From Flavobacteriaceae bacterium (GTDB taxonomy: Bacteria; Bacteroidota; Bacteroidia; Flavobacteriales; Flavobacteriaceae), in assembly GCA_020435885.1 (NCBI GenBank), contig JAGQYU010000209.1, positions 1-9,449 on the forward strand: a DNA stretch of 9,449 bases. Direction: 5' to 3'. A program made the translations under genes and the position numbers. A model generated the notes under the pieces. That model did no database searches and was not told the DNA's origin. It worked only from the letters and a program-made list of their open reading frames with translations. Of this stretch, positions 1 to 6,867 are shown one piece after another. Every line of letters starts with the position of its first letter. Position 1 is the stretch's first letter.

Positions 1-803
1 AATCCTATTTGATTGATAACAGGTTTGAAGAACAAGTTTTCAAAAAATGAATGCTTGTTATTGATCATCATTAAAAGCTGTACATAGGTAGCGCCTTGAA
101 ACTCATTGATAGCTTGCGGAATTTCTTGATCATCTACTCTGTACGAAACATGTTTTTGTTCTGCTAATAATTTTTCGAGTTTCTTTTTGTTCTTATTCTC
201 AGTTTCTGTAAGATCAGTTCCGTGAGATACATTTAAAATATGTACTCTTGATTGATATCTATCTGCAATAAGTTTAAGAACATCCAATTGTTTTAGGGTG
301 TAGTCAACTTTATAATCTGTTGGGAAAAGTATTTCAGTAGGTTTTTCAAAGAAATAACCATCAGGAATAGCTAATACAGGGCATTTAACTTTATTAATTA
401 CATGAATGGTGTTAGAACCGAATAGTACCTCTCTAGCCCCTGAAGAACCTTTTGTACCCATTACAATAAGGTCTAGATCATATTCTTTTATAAGATCTTT
501 AATTTCATCGGTCAATAGGTTAAAGGAAGAGATTATTGTAAAAGAATGCTTATTATTTACATATTTTTTCTTTAAATCCTTTTTAAGTTCTTCTAGTTTA
601 CTTATCGAATTTTTTTTCACAATATCTACAACTTCACCTAAATAACCTCCTGTATTCATCTGATAATCATAATTATAGATAACGGGAGTGTAAGTGTTTA
701 AAAGATAAAATGTGCAAACTTCATCTTTAAAGAGCTCTAGCGCATAATGGATGGCGTTGATCGCATTTTGCGAAAAATCGGTTGGCAATAGAATTTTTTT
801 CAT
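1..803 (-). CDS. Tandem universal stress protein (UspA family), 3' end beyond window
   Basis: The minus strand reads open from an ATG at 801-803 to the left edge, giving 267 residues with no stop. The protein begins MKKILLPTDFS, the classic first beta strand and nucleotide-contacting Asp of UspA domains. The first domain covers about residues 1-147 and carries an intact ATP-binding signature, G116-x2-G119-x9-G129-S-N, followed by the closing strand CPVLAIP. A second UspA-like domain starts near residue 156 (TEILFPTDY). Its equivalent of the glycine motif (about 245-266, MMINNKHSFFENLFF) has lost the glycines, so only the first half is likely to bind ATP. Such two-domain cytoplasmic proteins are usually about 270-290 residues, so only the last few residues should be missing. 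Family role: a stress or energy-status protein of undefined biochemical output. It is separated from the next upstream gene by 86 bp and appears to have its own promoter. Confidence 0.9.
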   Translation of the reverse strand, partial: MKKILLPTDFSQNAINAIHYALELFKDEVCTFYLLNTYTPVIYNYDYQMNTGGYLGEVVDIVKKNSISKLEELKKDLKKKYVNNKHSFTIISSFNLLTDEIKDLIKEYDLDLIVMGTKGSSGAREVLFGSNTIHVINKVKCPVLAIPDGYFFEKPTEILFPTDYKVDYTLKQLDVLKLIADRYQSRVHILNVSHGTDLTETENKNKKKLEKLLAEQKHVSYRVDDQEIPQAINEFQGATYVQLLMMINNKHSFFENLFFKPVINQIG

Positions 804-833
804 GATGCTGCCATTTTAGAGTTATAAGATGCT

Positions 834-864
834 TAAAGTTATAACCCTAAAAATTAAAAAGCAA
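834..864 (-). promoter_or_regulatory. Putative Bacteroidota-type promoter of the usp gene
   Basis: On the minus strand a TTG (862-864) is followed after exactly 20 nt by TAACTTTA (834-841). This is one base off the Bacteroidota -7 consensus TAnnTTTG with the expected -33 TTG and spacing. Transcription would begin near 827, about 24 nt ahead of the ATG at 803. This is pattern-based only. Short AT-rich matches occur by chance, but the location and spacing are right. Confidence 0.4.
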
Positions 865-889
865 TGAGGAATATCAGTAATGTAAAGCG

Positions 890-1258
890 TTATTTTGTGA
901 TGTGGATTTCTTTAATAGTTACAATCGTATCACAATTTTCTATGTATAACGAGGTTTTTTTATCTTCAACAAACCCTTCTAGCCAATAGTAACGGCATGG
1001 CTCTTGCCGAGTTTTACTTTTTGAAAAATCAATATCACCATAAATAAGTAATGTATCAATATCAGTAGTGTCTATATGTTGCTCATTCATTATATTGAGA
1101 ACTTCATCAGAATAGGTTCTGTGTTTATTTCTGAGGATATCCAGCACACGTTCATTAGGCATAAAATTGCAGGAAGCATTTTTCCCATTAAGGAAAAAGA
1201 ACAGTAGTCCCAAGCCTAATATAAATCCGAATCCAAAAAGTGTAAATCTTCTAACCAA
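890..1258 (-). CDS. Small membrane-anchored DUF4258-like protein, TTG start
   Basis: This is a 122-residue protein of unknown function. Residues 5-23 form one hydrophobic segment rich in Gly, Phe and Leu, preceded by two Arg (RR at 3-4). This fits an N-terminal membrane anchor with the remainder probably outside the cytoplasm. The soluble part contains RVLDILRNKHRTYSDEV (37-53) and the block LLIYGDIDFSKSKTR (70-84). These resemble, from memory, DUF4258-type proteins that sit behind alanine dehydrogenase in flavobacteria. Four Cys occur in the soluble part (30, 88, 109) or nearby, but there is no convincing lipobox. The start is inferred as TTG at 1256-1258: the frame is open upstream to a TAA at 1301-1303 but holds no ATG or GTG there. 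The first ATG inside (residue 33) would remove the whole membrane segment. It lies 5 bp behind the ald stop, so it is almost certainly co-transcribed with ald. Confidence 0.72.
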   Translation of the reverse strand: MVRRFTLFGFGFILGLGLLFFFLNGKNASCNFMPNERVLDILRNKHRTYSDEVLNIMNEQHIDTTDIDTLLIYGDIDFSKSKTRQEPCRYYWLEGFVEDKKTSLYIENCDTIVTIKEIHITK

Positions 1259-1263
1259 AACGC

Positions 1264-2463
1264 TTATATAATCAATAAATTGATATCCCTGTAAGGGAGG
1301 TTAAACCAGTCGGCCACAGCCTTGTTTGTTAATATACCATGATAAAAGTACATACCTTTTCTGAGGCTCTTATCAAAACGAGCAGCGTTTTCTATACCAC
1401 CTTCTTCACCTATATTTAATAGATAGGGAGTAAAGATGTTACTTATTGATAATGAGGCAGTTCTAGCATATCTTGATGGAATATTAGGTACGCAGTAATG
1501 TATAACTCCGTGTTTGGTAAAAGTAGGTTTGTTGTGTGAAGTTATTTCAGAAGTTTCAAAACAGCCTCCACTGTCTATACTAACATCTACAATAATTGCC
1601 CCATCTTTCATCTGTTTAACCATGCTTTCGCTAACCAAAATAGGTGCTCTTGTCTTTCCTCTTACAGCACCAATAGCAACATCACAACGCATAAGCGATT
1701 TTAGCAATGTTTTTGGCTGAATAGTAGAGGTGTAGACTAATGTACCTAAATTGTGTTGTAATCTTCTTAATTTGGTTACCGAATTGTCAAAAACTTTAAC
1801 CAAAGCTCCTAAGCCTATGGCTGAACGTGCTGCGAATTCGCCTACGGTTCCAGCCCCTAATATTACAACATCGGGTGGTTGAACCCCACCAATGTTTCCC
1901 AACAAAAGACCATTTCCTTCGTTGGTATTGTTCATTAATTCAGCAGCGATAAGTATGGAGGATATTCCAGCAATTTCACTAAGCGATTTTACAACCGGAT
2001 ACACACCATCCTCATCATTTATAAAGTCAAAAGCAATGGCAGTAATTCTTTTTTTAGCAAGTGCTTCAAAGTAATCTTTATTCTGCGTTTTAAGCTGCAA
2101 AGCAGAAAACAACACACTTTGAGGGTTCATATAAGAGATTTCGGTAAGAGTAGGGGGCTCTACTTTCAATACCATATTGCACCCGAAAACTTCCTCCGTA
2201 TCATACGATATTTGTGCTCCGGCCTCAGAATATTCATTATCTTTATAATTAGTACCATCCCCAGCACCTGACTCTATTATGATACGATGCCCTTGGCTGG
2301 TAAGTGCCGCCACAGCATCCGGAGTTAAACAGATACGCTTTTCTTGTAAGTGCGTTTCTTTGGGTATGCCTATAAAAAGTTCACCTTTTTGCTTTTTTAT
2401 TTCAAGCATTTCGGGTTTTGGGATCAACTCCTCTTTACTGAATGGTGAAAATTGCTTACCCAT
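1264..2463 (-). CDS. ald: Alanine dehydrogenase (Ald/PntA family), flavobacterial long form
   Basis: Family reaction: NAD-dependent reversible oxidative deamination of L-alanine to pyruvate and ammonia, in the cytoplasm. At 399 residues it is about 20-30 longer than typical Ald because of an N-terminal extension (residues 1-28). The N-terminal substrate domain shows GIPKE (32-36) and EKRICLTPDAV (41-51) with the substrate-binding Arg at 43, then GAGDG (66-70). The Rossmann domain has VVILGAGTVGEFAARSA (199-215) with an acidic residue at the next strand end (FD226), favouring NAD over NADP. The signature VDVSIDSGGCFETS (292-305) holds the conserved Asp297, and HYCVPNIPS (322-330) follows. Lys100 (VLKVEPP) matches the substrate Lys. 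The position that carries the catalytic His in characterised Ald enzymes (LFTYLHLA) reads LFSALQLK here, giving Gln123. The gene overlaps the tsaE stop by 8 bp. It could act on another substrate, since the PntA-like fold is shared with transhydrogenase and saccharopine dehydrogenase. Confidence 0.85.
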   Translation of the reverse strand: MGKQFSPFSKEELIPKPEMLEIKKQKGELFIGIPKETHLQEKRICLTPDAVAALTSQGHRIIIESGAGDGTNYKDNEYSEAGAQISYDTEEVFGCNMVLKVEPPTLTEISYMNPQSVLFSALQLKTQNKDYFEALAKKRITAIAFDFINDEDGVYPVVKSLSEIAGISSILIAAELMNNTNEGNGLLLGNIGGVQPPDVVILGAGTVGEFAARSAIGLGALVKVFDNSVTKLRRLQHNLGTLVYTSTIQPKTLLKSLMRCDVAIGAVRGKTRAPILVSESMVKQMKDGAIIVDVSIDSGGCFETSEITSHNKPTFTKHGVIHYCVPNIPSRYARTASLSISNIFTPYLLNIGEEGGIENAARFDKSLRKGMYFYHGILTNKAVADWFNLPYRDINLLII

Positions 2464-2881
2464 TATTTGTCGGTTGTTTGATTAGTATTTTTCTGGTTCC
2501 ATCATGATTCACAGAAATGTGAACTGCAACAGCATTTAAAGGTACTAAATTTTTAATTTTTTCCGGCCATTCTATCAAACACCAGTTATTACTGTAAAAA
2601 TAATCTTCAATACCAATATCTAGGGCCTCTTCTTCATTCTTAATCCGGTAGAAATCAAAATGATAGATCAAACCCTCACTATCACTTTCGTATTCATTAA
2701 CCAATGAAAAAGTAGGTGAGCTGACTGCATCATTACTACCAAGTTGTTTTACCAGTTGCTTGATGAGTGTAGTTTTACCAACGCCCATGTTACCATAAAA
2801 AAGAAGAATTTTGCCAGAAGAATTTGTTATTACCTTTTGGGCAACTTCCTGTAATTGTTCAATAGAATAATCTAGTTGCAT
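2456..2881 (-). CDS. tsaE: TsaE, ATPase of tRNA threonylcarbamoyladenosine (t6A) synthesis
   Basis: This 141-residue P-loop ATPase works with TsaB and TsaD to place the t6A modification at A37 of ANN-decoding tRNAs. The Walker A motif is GNMGVGKTT at 30-38, with Lys36 and Thr37. The family switch-like segment SSPTFSLVNEY (54-64) follows, then YHFDFYRIKNEEEALDIG, which holds the conserved D-x-Y-R motif. The family signature CLIEWPEKI comes next with its characteristic Glu-Trp-Pro-Glu. Length matches the family (about 135-155). It starts 2 bp after the yebC stop and its last codons overlap the ald start by 8 bp. It is therefore very likely translationally linked to both neighbours. TsaB and TsaD are not in the window. 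Confidence 0.94.
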   Translation of the reverse strand: MQLDYSIEQLQEVAQKVITNSSGKILLFYGNMGVGKTTLIKQLVKQLGSNDAVSSPTFSLVNEYESDSEGLIYHFDFYRIKNEEEALDIGIEDYFYSNNWCLIEWPEKIKNLVPLNAVAVHISVNHDGTRKILIKQPTNNG

Positions 2882-2883
2882 AG

Positions 2884-3600
2884 TTACATTTCCATGGAAT
2901 GATACACATTTTGTACATCATCATCTTCCTCTAATTTTTCCAGTAGTTTTTCAACATCAGCTTGTTCTTCTTCTGAAAGTTGCTTGGTTGTGGTTGGGAT
3001 GCGTTCAAAACCTGAAGAAAGTATTTCTATATTCTTTTCTTCCAGATATTTTTGGATAGCGCCATATTGCTCAAAAGGAGCATAGATCATAAGTCCATCT
3101 TCATCCTCAAAGATTTCTTCTACTTCAAAATCAATAAGTTCTAGTTCCATTTCTTCCAAATCCATTCCCAGATTTTCAGTAGCAACTCTGAAGTTACACG
3201 TATGATCAAACATAAAAACCACTGATCCGGAAGTGCCTAAAGCACCCTCACATTTATTGAAAGCTGCTCTTACGTTGGCAACAGTTCTATTGTTGTTGTC
3301 CGTAGCAGTTTCTACCAATACGGCAATTCCATGTGGCGCATAGCCTTCAAATAATACTTCTTTATAATCTGCAGTGTCTTTTTCAGAGGCCTTTTTAATG
3401 GCACGTTCTACATTATCCTTGGGCATATTGGCTGCCTTGGCATTCTGCATCACCGCCCTCAAACGCGCATTCGTTTCAGGATGAGGACCACCTTCTTTCA
3501 CTGCCATTACAATATCTTTACCAATACGGGTAAAGGTTTTGGCCATGGCTGACCAACGTTTCATTTTACGTGCTTTTCTAAATTCAAATGCTCTTCCCAT
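2884..3600 (-). CDS. yebC: YebC/PmpR family protein (TACO1 type)
   Basis: This 238-residue protein has the complete YebC architecture. The N-terminal domain carries a strongly basic first segment (FRKARKMKRWSAMAKTFTRI). The usual RAVMQNAKAANMPKDNVERAIKKA stretch (about 48-71) and FEGYAPHGIAVLVE (about 84-97) follow. The middle contains NVRAAFNKCEGALGTSGSVVFMFD, and the acidic C-terminal part ends EKLEEDDDVQNVYHSMEM. Family members were long annotated as transcriptional regulators. More recent work on YebC and mitochondrial TACO1 places them at the ribosome, easing translation of proline-rich stretches. Which role applies here cannot be read from sequence. The ATG start at 3598-3600 gives the conserved MGRAFEFRKARK N-terminus. 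It is the first gene of a tight yebC-tsaE-ald string. Confidence 0.94.
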   Translation of the reverse strand: MGRAFEFRKARKMKRWSAMAKTFTRIGKDIVMAVKEGGPHPETNARLRAVMQNAKAANMPKDNVERAIKKASEKDTADYKEVLFEGYAPHGIAVLVETATDNNNRTVANVRAAFNKCEGALGTSGSVVFMFDHTCNFRVATENLGMDLEEMELELIDFEVEEIFEDEDGLMIYAPFEQYGAIQKYLEEKNIEILSSGFERIPTTTKQLSEEEQADVEKLLEKLEEDDDVQNVYHSMEM

Positions 3601-3611
3601 ATAATATAAAT

Positions 3612-3619
3612 CAAAATTA
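3612..3619 (-). promoter_or_regulatory. Possible -7 element for the yebC-tsaE-ald operon
   Basis: On the minus strand TAATTTTG is an exact match to the Bacteroidota -7 consensus TAnnTTTG. It sits 11 bp before the yebC ATG, in the 34-bp gap behind the carboxylase gene. No TTG lies at the expected 19-21 nt upstream distance, so the -33 half is not supported. If real, the leader would be only a few bases long. Read-through from the carboxylase gene is equally possible. Confidence 0.35.
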
Positions 3620-3634
3620 TAGTTTTGTCAATTT

Positions 3635-5263
3635 TTATACTTGTATAACTCCCAAATTAAACTGCTTTTCAATAGGAGCGTGGTTAGCAGCTTCAATGCC
3701 CATACTTATCCATTTACGTGTTTTTAATGGGTCTATTACAGCATCTGTCCATAAATGGGCTGCAGCATAATAGGGTGAGGTTTGGCTATCATACCTGCTT
3801 TTAATCGTATTATAGAGTTCTTCCTCTTTTTCGGGAGTTATTTTTTCTCCTTGTTTTTCCAACGTAGCTTTCTCTATTTGTAATAAGACTTTGGCGGCGC
3901 TGTTACCACTCATCACGGCCAATTCAGCACTTGGCCACGCAACAATAAGCCTCGGGTCATAGGCTTTTCCACACATGGCATAGTTACCTGCTCCATAGCT
4001 ATTACCTACAATTATGGTGAATTTTGGTACTACGCTATTACTAACGGCATTCACCATTTTGGCACCGTCTTTTATAATGCCTCCATGTTCTGATTTACTG
4101 CCGACCATAAACCCCGTAACATCTTGTAAAAAGACCAACGGAATCTTCTTTTGATTGCAATTAGCAATAAAGCGAGTGGCTTTATCGGCACTATCGGAGT
4201 ATATGACCCCTCCAAATTGCATTTCGCCTTTGGCGGTTTTTACAACAGATCGTTGATTGGCAATAATTCCTACTGCCCAACCATCAATTCTGGCATAAGC
4301 GGTGATCAATGTTTTACCATAACCTGCTTTGTATTCTTCATATTCAGAATTATCTACTAACCGTTTGATGATCTCATACATATCGTATTGATCAGCTCTA
4401 GATTTGGGTAAAATACCATAAATGTCTTCTTCTCTTTCTTTTGGAGTAATTGTTTTTATTCTGTTGTAACCTGCCTTTTGGTAATCACCAATTTTGTCAA
4501 CAATATTTTTAATGATATCCAACGCATCTTTATCATCTTTCGCTTTATAGTCCGTAACGCCACTTATTTCGCAATGCGTAGTAGCACCTCCTAAGGTTTC
4601 ATTATCTATATTTTCACCAATGGCAGCCTTTACCAAATAACTTCCGGCAAGGAAAATACTACCTGTTTTATCAACGATGAGAGCCTCATCACTCATAATA
4701 GGTAGATAAGCACCCCCAGCTACACAACTACCCATAACAGCAGCAATTTGTGTAATACCCATACTACTCATAATGGCATTATTTCTGAAAATACGCCCAA
4801 AATGTTCTTTATCGGGGAAAATCTCATCCTGCATAGGCAGATAAACACCGGCACTATCTACTAAATAAATAATGGGTAATTTGTTTTCAATGGCAATTTC
4901 TTGAGCACGCAGGTTTTTTTTTCCTGTAATAGGGAACCATGCTCCGGCCTTTACAGTAGCATCGTTGGCAACCACTATACATTGCTTGCCTTTAATGTAA
5001 CCAATCTTTACAACCACACCACCAGAAGGGCATCCGCCATGTTCCACATACATATCTTCTCCTGCAAAAGCACCAATTTCAATACTTTTTTCTTTGGAAT
5101 CCAATAGGTAATCAATACGCTCTCTGGCAGTCATTTTACCTTGGCTATGGAGCTTTTCAATGCGCTTTTCTCCACCACCTTTATAAACTTTCAGCAGCTT
5201 TTTATTGAGTTCGGATACGAGTAGTTTGTTATGGTCTTCGTTGCTATTGAAGTTAATATCCAT
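3635..5263 (-). CDS. Acyl-CoA carboxylase carboxyltransferase (beta) subunit
   Basis: This 542-residue member of the carboxyltransferase family (crotonase fold, two domains) moves CO2 from carboxybiotin to a short acyl-CoA. The N domain (about 20-260) contains the GKMTARERIDYLLD segment (42-55), PSGGVVVKIG (79-88), the acyl-CoA pocket region LVDSAGVYLPMQDEIFPD (134-151) and the oxyanion loop GSCVAGGAYLP (178-188). The C domain (about 290-540) has FLQDVTGFMVGS (378-389) and the second oxyanion loop GNSYGAGNYAMCG (420-432), then AWPSAELAVMSG (442-453). The phrase DEIFPDKEHFGRIF and the loop GNSYGAGNY resemble methylcrotonyl-CoA carboxylase beta more than propionyl-CoA carboxylase. Substrate specificity is not proven. 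The partner biotin carboxylase/BCCP (alpha) subunit is not in the window. It lies 48 bp behind the regulator gene on the same strand and may be co-transcribed with it. Confidence 0.88.
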   Translation of the reverse strand: MDINFNSNEDHNKLLVSELNKKLLKVYKGGGEKRIEKLHSQGKMTARERIDYLLDSKEKSIEIGAFAGEDMYVEHGGCPSGGVVVKIGYIKGKQCIVVANDATVKAGAWFPITGKKNLRAQEIAIENKLPIIYLVDSAGVYLPMQDEIFPDKEHFGRIFRNNAIMSSMGITQIAAVMGSCVAGGAYLPIMSDEALIVDKTGSIFLAGSYLVKAAIGENIDNETLGGATTHCEISGVTDYKAKDDKDALDIIKNIVDKIGDYQKAGYNRIKTITPKEREEDIYGILPKSRADQYDMYEIIKRLVDNSEYEEYKAGYGKTLITAYARIDGWAVGIIANQRSVVKTAKGEMQFGGVIYSDSADKATRFIANCNQKKIPLVFLQDVTGFMVGSKSEHGGIIKDGAKMVNAVSNSVVPKFTIIVGNSYGAGNYAMCGKAYDPRLIVAWPSAELAVMSGNSAAKVLLQIEKATLEKQGEKITPEKEEELYNTIKSRYDSQTSPYYAAAHLWTDAVIDPLKTRKWISMGIEAANHAPIEKQFNLGVIQV

Positions 5264-5292
5264 TACTTATTTTCTTTCATTTTGAGGCCACT

Positions 5293-5300
5293 AAAATACG
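5293..5300 (-). promoter_or_regulatory. Weak -7-like element before the carboxylase gene
   Basis: Minus-strand TATTTTAG, one mismatch to TAnnTTTG, lies in the 48-bp gap between the regulator stop and the carboxylase ATG. It is preceded by TTC, as is usual for flavobacterial promoters (TTCGTATTTT). The position 20 nt upstream reads TTC instead of TTG. This could give the carboxylase its own transcript in addition to read-through from the regulator. The match is marginal. Confidence 0.25.
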
Positions 5301-5311
5301 AATTGCATCGG

Positions 5312-6790
5312 TTATTTTGAAAACTTTTGGGTAAGTTCTAGCACAACTTTCTCAATAGTTTTATTTCGTTGCTGTTTTTCAATATTTATAGGTTCAGCAA
5401 CACGTTCTTTACAATCTTTTATATGACAAGATTCACAGGTAACAGAAACATTGTTGACCTGAATTTTTGGATCAGCTAAGAAATTGATCTTACGTTTAGA
5501 TTGCCTGTCAATCAAAATTCCTATACTAATACTTCTATAATAATTTTCTTTAAAAGGGTCTTTTGTGGCTGAAGAAATTACAGCATAGGATTGCTCATCC
5601 GAAGGATAATGAGATATCTGTAGATCAAAAACATGGTCATTTTCTTTTTGTGTGATTTCCTGCAAAACTTTTAAAGAAACCCATCGCCTGCAGTAATGCT
5701 CATTAGTTTCATTGGCATGCGGCGCATGTTGATGCGATAGATGTAACTCCTTTGTAAGGTGAAACTTAGAACTCCCTTTTTTATGAGTAAAGCGCAAGAA
5801 AAATAGATTGCTTAGCCCAAATTCATTAGGCAGAATATTGGTAAGCCGTTGAAAGAATGTTTCAGGTGATGCATTGTATTTATGCAAAAGTTCTAAAAAT
5901 AATGCTCTGTCAAAGAAACTTTTACTAAATAATTCAGTAAGATCATCAGTAAGTTGTTGTTTGTTTAATAGCAAAGCTCCTGCAAAATAAGATGCATAGA
6001 AATTATTTAGCACTTGCTCAAAATTCTCAAACTTTATCCACGAAAAAGTGTATAAACGTTCTTTATAATTTAGGTAATTACAACCGATCTCCTTACCGAA
6101 AATAAATGCTTTTTGAGCATCATCCATTTCTTTTGCTAGTAAAAGCGTTTTGGTTTTAGGAACAAAAACGGAACGTAAGTTATGTAATTCATGATGTTCA
6201 TTCAGTTCTTTTTCATTAATAGTATAACCGTACTCTTCTATAAGGATTTCTTCAAGTTCTTTAGAAGAAACCGGTTTAGTTACATCTATTTGATAGGCTC
6301 TTGCAAAACTTAAAGCTTTGTGTTCCAATTCATCAAAATAATTATTGTTTGCTTCCTGAAAAGAGCGTAGAGATGCCAAATAAAAGCTCTCTTTGCTAAA
6401 ATTATAGTTTTGAGCAATTTCTATAATGGTGCTTATAAAGGCATTTACCTTAGCAGGGGCTTCGGCAATAATATCGATCAAATCACTTTCCTGAATCCCA
6501 AAAAGATTTAAAGGAATTTCCTTTAATATTTTCGATTGTAAGATTTCGCCTATCGGAGCCAGATTTTTATCCAGTTTTAAGGAAACCATTTGATCGTAAG
6601 GAACATCCAATGCTTCGGCCAACAATACTATTTTGTCAGTCTTAGGGTATTTCTTACCCTTTTCAATTTCATTGAGATATGATTTTGAAAGCCCTGTTAG
6701 TTTTGAAAGTCCAAAAAGCGACAGGTTTTTGTCGGTTCGTATCTGCTTAAGTTTTAAGCCAAAGATAAGTTTGATATATTCTTCTTCCAT
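5312..6790 (-). CDS. RamB/ScfR-type transcriptional regulator (XRE HTH, M78-like, C-terminal Cys domain)
   Basis: This 492-residue cytoplasmic DNA-binding protein falls in the usual size range of the family (about 470-500). Residues 11-66 are an XRE helix-turn-helix: LKLKQIRTDKNLSL, then LSKLTGLSKSYLNEIEKGKKYP with the typical recognition helix. Residues about 180-290 align in pattern with the IrrE/M78 peptidase-like domain. The zinc-protease HExxH is absent: the helix reads KAFIFGKEIGCNYL (227-240), so it is presumably a ligand or dimer domain, not a protease. YFAGALLL (268-275) and YNASPETFFQRLT (305-317) are family landmarks, as is NLFFLRF (328-334). The C-terminal domain has CRRW (367-370) and the cluster C452-x2-C455-x4-C460-x2-R463, as in RamB-like proteins. 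Known relatives (RamB, MccR) regulate aceA/aceB, acetate or methylcitrate genes and are thought to respond to short acyl-CoAs. Divergence from aceB-aceA supports that role here. Activator versus repressor is not decidable from sequence. Confidence 0.88.
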   Translation of the reverse strand: MEEEYIKLIFGLKLKQIRTDKNLSLFGLSKLTGLSKSYLNEIEKGKKYPKTDKIVLLAEALDVPYDQMVSLKLDKNLAPIGEILQSKILKEIPLNLFGIQESDLIDIIAEAPAKVNAFISTIIEIAQNYNFSKESFYLASLRSFQEANNNYFDELEHKALSFARAYQIDVTKPVSSKELEEILIEEYGYTINEKELNEHHELHNLRSVFVPKTKTLLLAKEMDDAQKAFIFGKEIGCNYLNYKERLYTFSWIKFENFEQVLNNFYASYFAGALLLNKQQLTDDLTELFSKSFFDRALFLELLHKYNASPETFFQRLTNILPNEFGLSNLFFLRFTHKKGSSKFHLTKELHLSHQHAPHANETNEHYCRRWVSLKVLQEITQKENDHVFDLQISHYPSDEQSYAVISSATKDPFKENYYRSISIGILIDRQSKRKINFLADPKIQVNNVSVTCESCHIKDCKERVAEPINIEKQQRNKTIEKVVLELTQKFSK

Positions 6791-6800
6791 AATTCTAAAA

Positions 6801-6808
6801 CAAAGATA
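6801..6808 (-). promoter_or_regulatory. -7 promoter element of the regulator gene
   Basis: Minus-strand TATCTTTG is a perfect TAnnTTTG match, in the TTCGTATCTTTG context common just ahead of flavobacterial genes. It ends 10 bp before the regulator ATG, so the leader would be about 5 nt. The -33 region 20 nt upstream reads TTT instead of TTG, so that half is weak. Confidence 0.55.
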
Positions 6809-6814
6809 CGAATT

Positions 6815-6822
6815 TTTGCGAA
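6815..6822. promoter_or_regulatory. TTTGCGAA element, possible regulator half-site
   Basis: TTTGCGAA lies just upstream of the regulator's own -7 box, inside its promoter spacer. It shares the GCGAA core with the palindrome at 6852-6867 and differs by one base from TTTGCAAA, the core I recall for the Corynebacterium RamB site. If it is a binding site, its placement would suit autoregulation. Two weaker ACGAA copies lie at 6808-6812 and 6836-6840. The region is AT-rich and such short matches are weak evidence. Confidence 0.25.
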
Positions 6823-6851
6823 TATGATAAAAATAACGAAATAAATAAAAA

Positions 6852-6867
6852 AAGCGAACGTTCGCTT
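6852..6867. promoter_or_regulatory. Perfect 16-bp palindrome, candidate operator of aceBA
   Basis: AAGCGAACGTTCGCTT is identical to its own reverse complement over all 16 positions. It is also a GC-richer island in an intergenic region that is otherwise nearly all A and T. It sits in the middle of the divergent region between the RamB-like regulator and aceB, and its right edge overlaps the proposed aceB -33 TTG (6866-6868). This is the layout expected for an operator bound by a dimeric regulator. That the neighbouring regulator is the binder is inference. Confidence 0.6.

Noticed and set aside
406..645. Plus-strand open frame of 79 codons
   Set aside because: It is antisense to the UspA gene, has low-complexity Ser/Phe/Leu content and no family features. 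It is a shadow of the real frame.
804..889. Possible terminator between the DUF4258-like gene and usp
   Set aside because: I searched both strands for a stem-loop with a T-run and found none that was convincing. The only structured feature is the promoter-like element.
3626..3631. TTGACA on the minus strand upstream of yebC, like a sigma70 -35 box
   Set aside because: The only TATAAT-like sequence is about 4 bp away, not 16-18 bp, and Bacteroidota use a different consensus.
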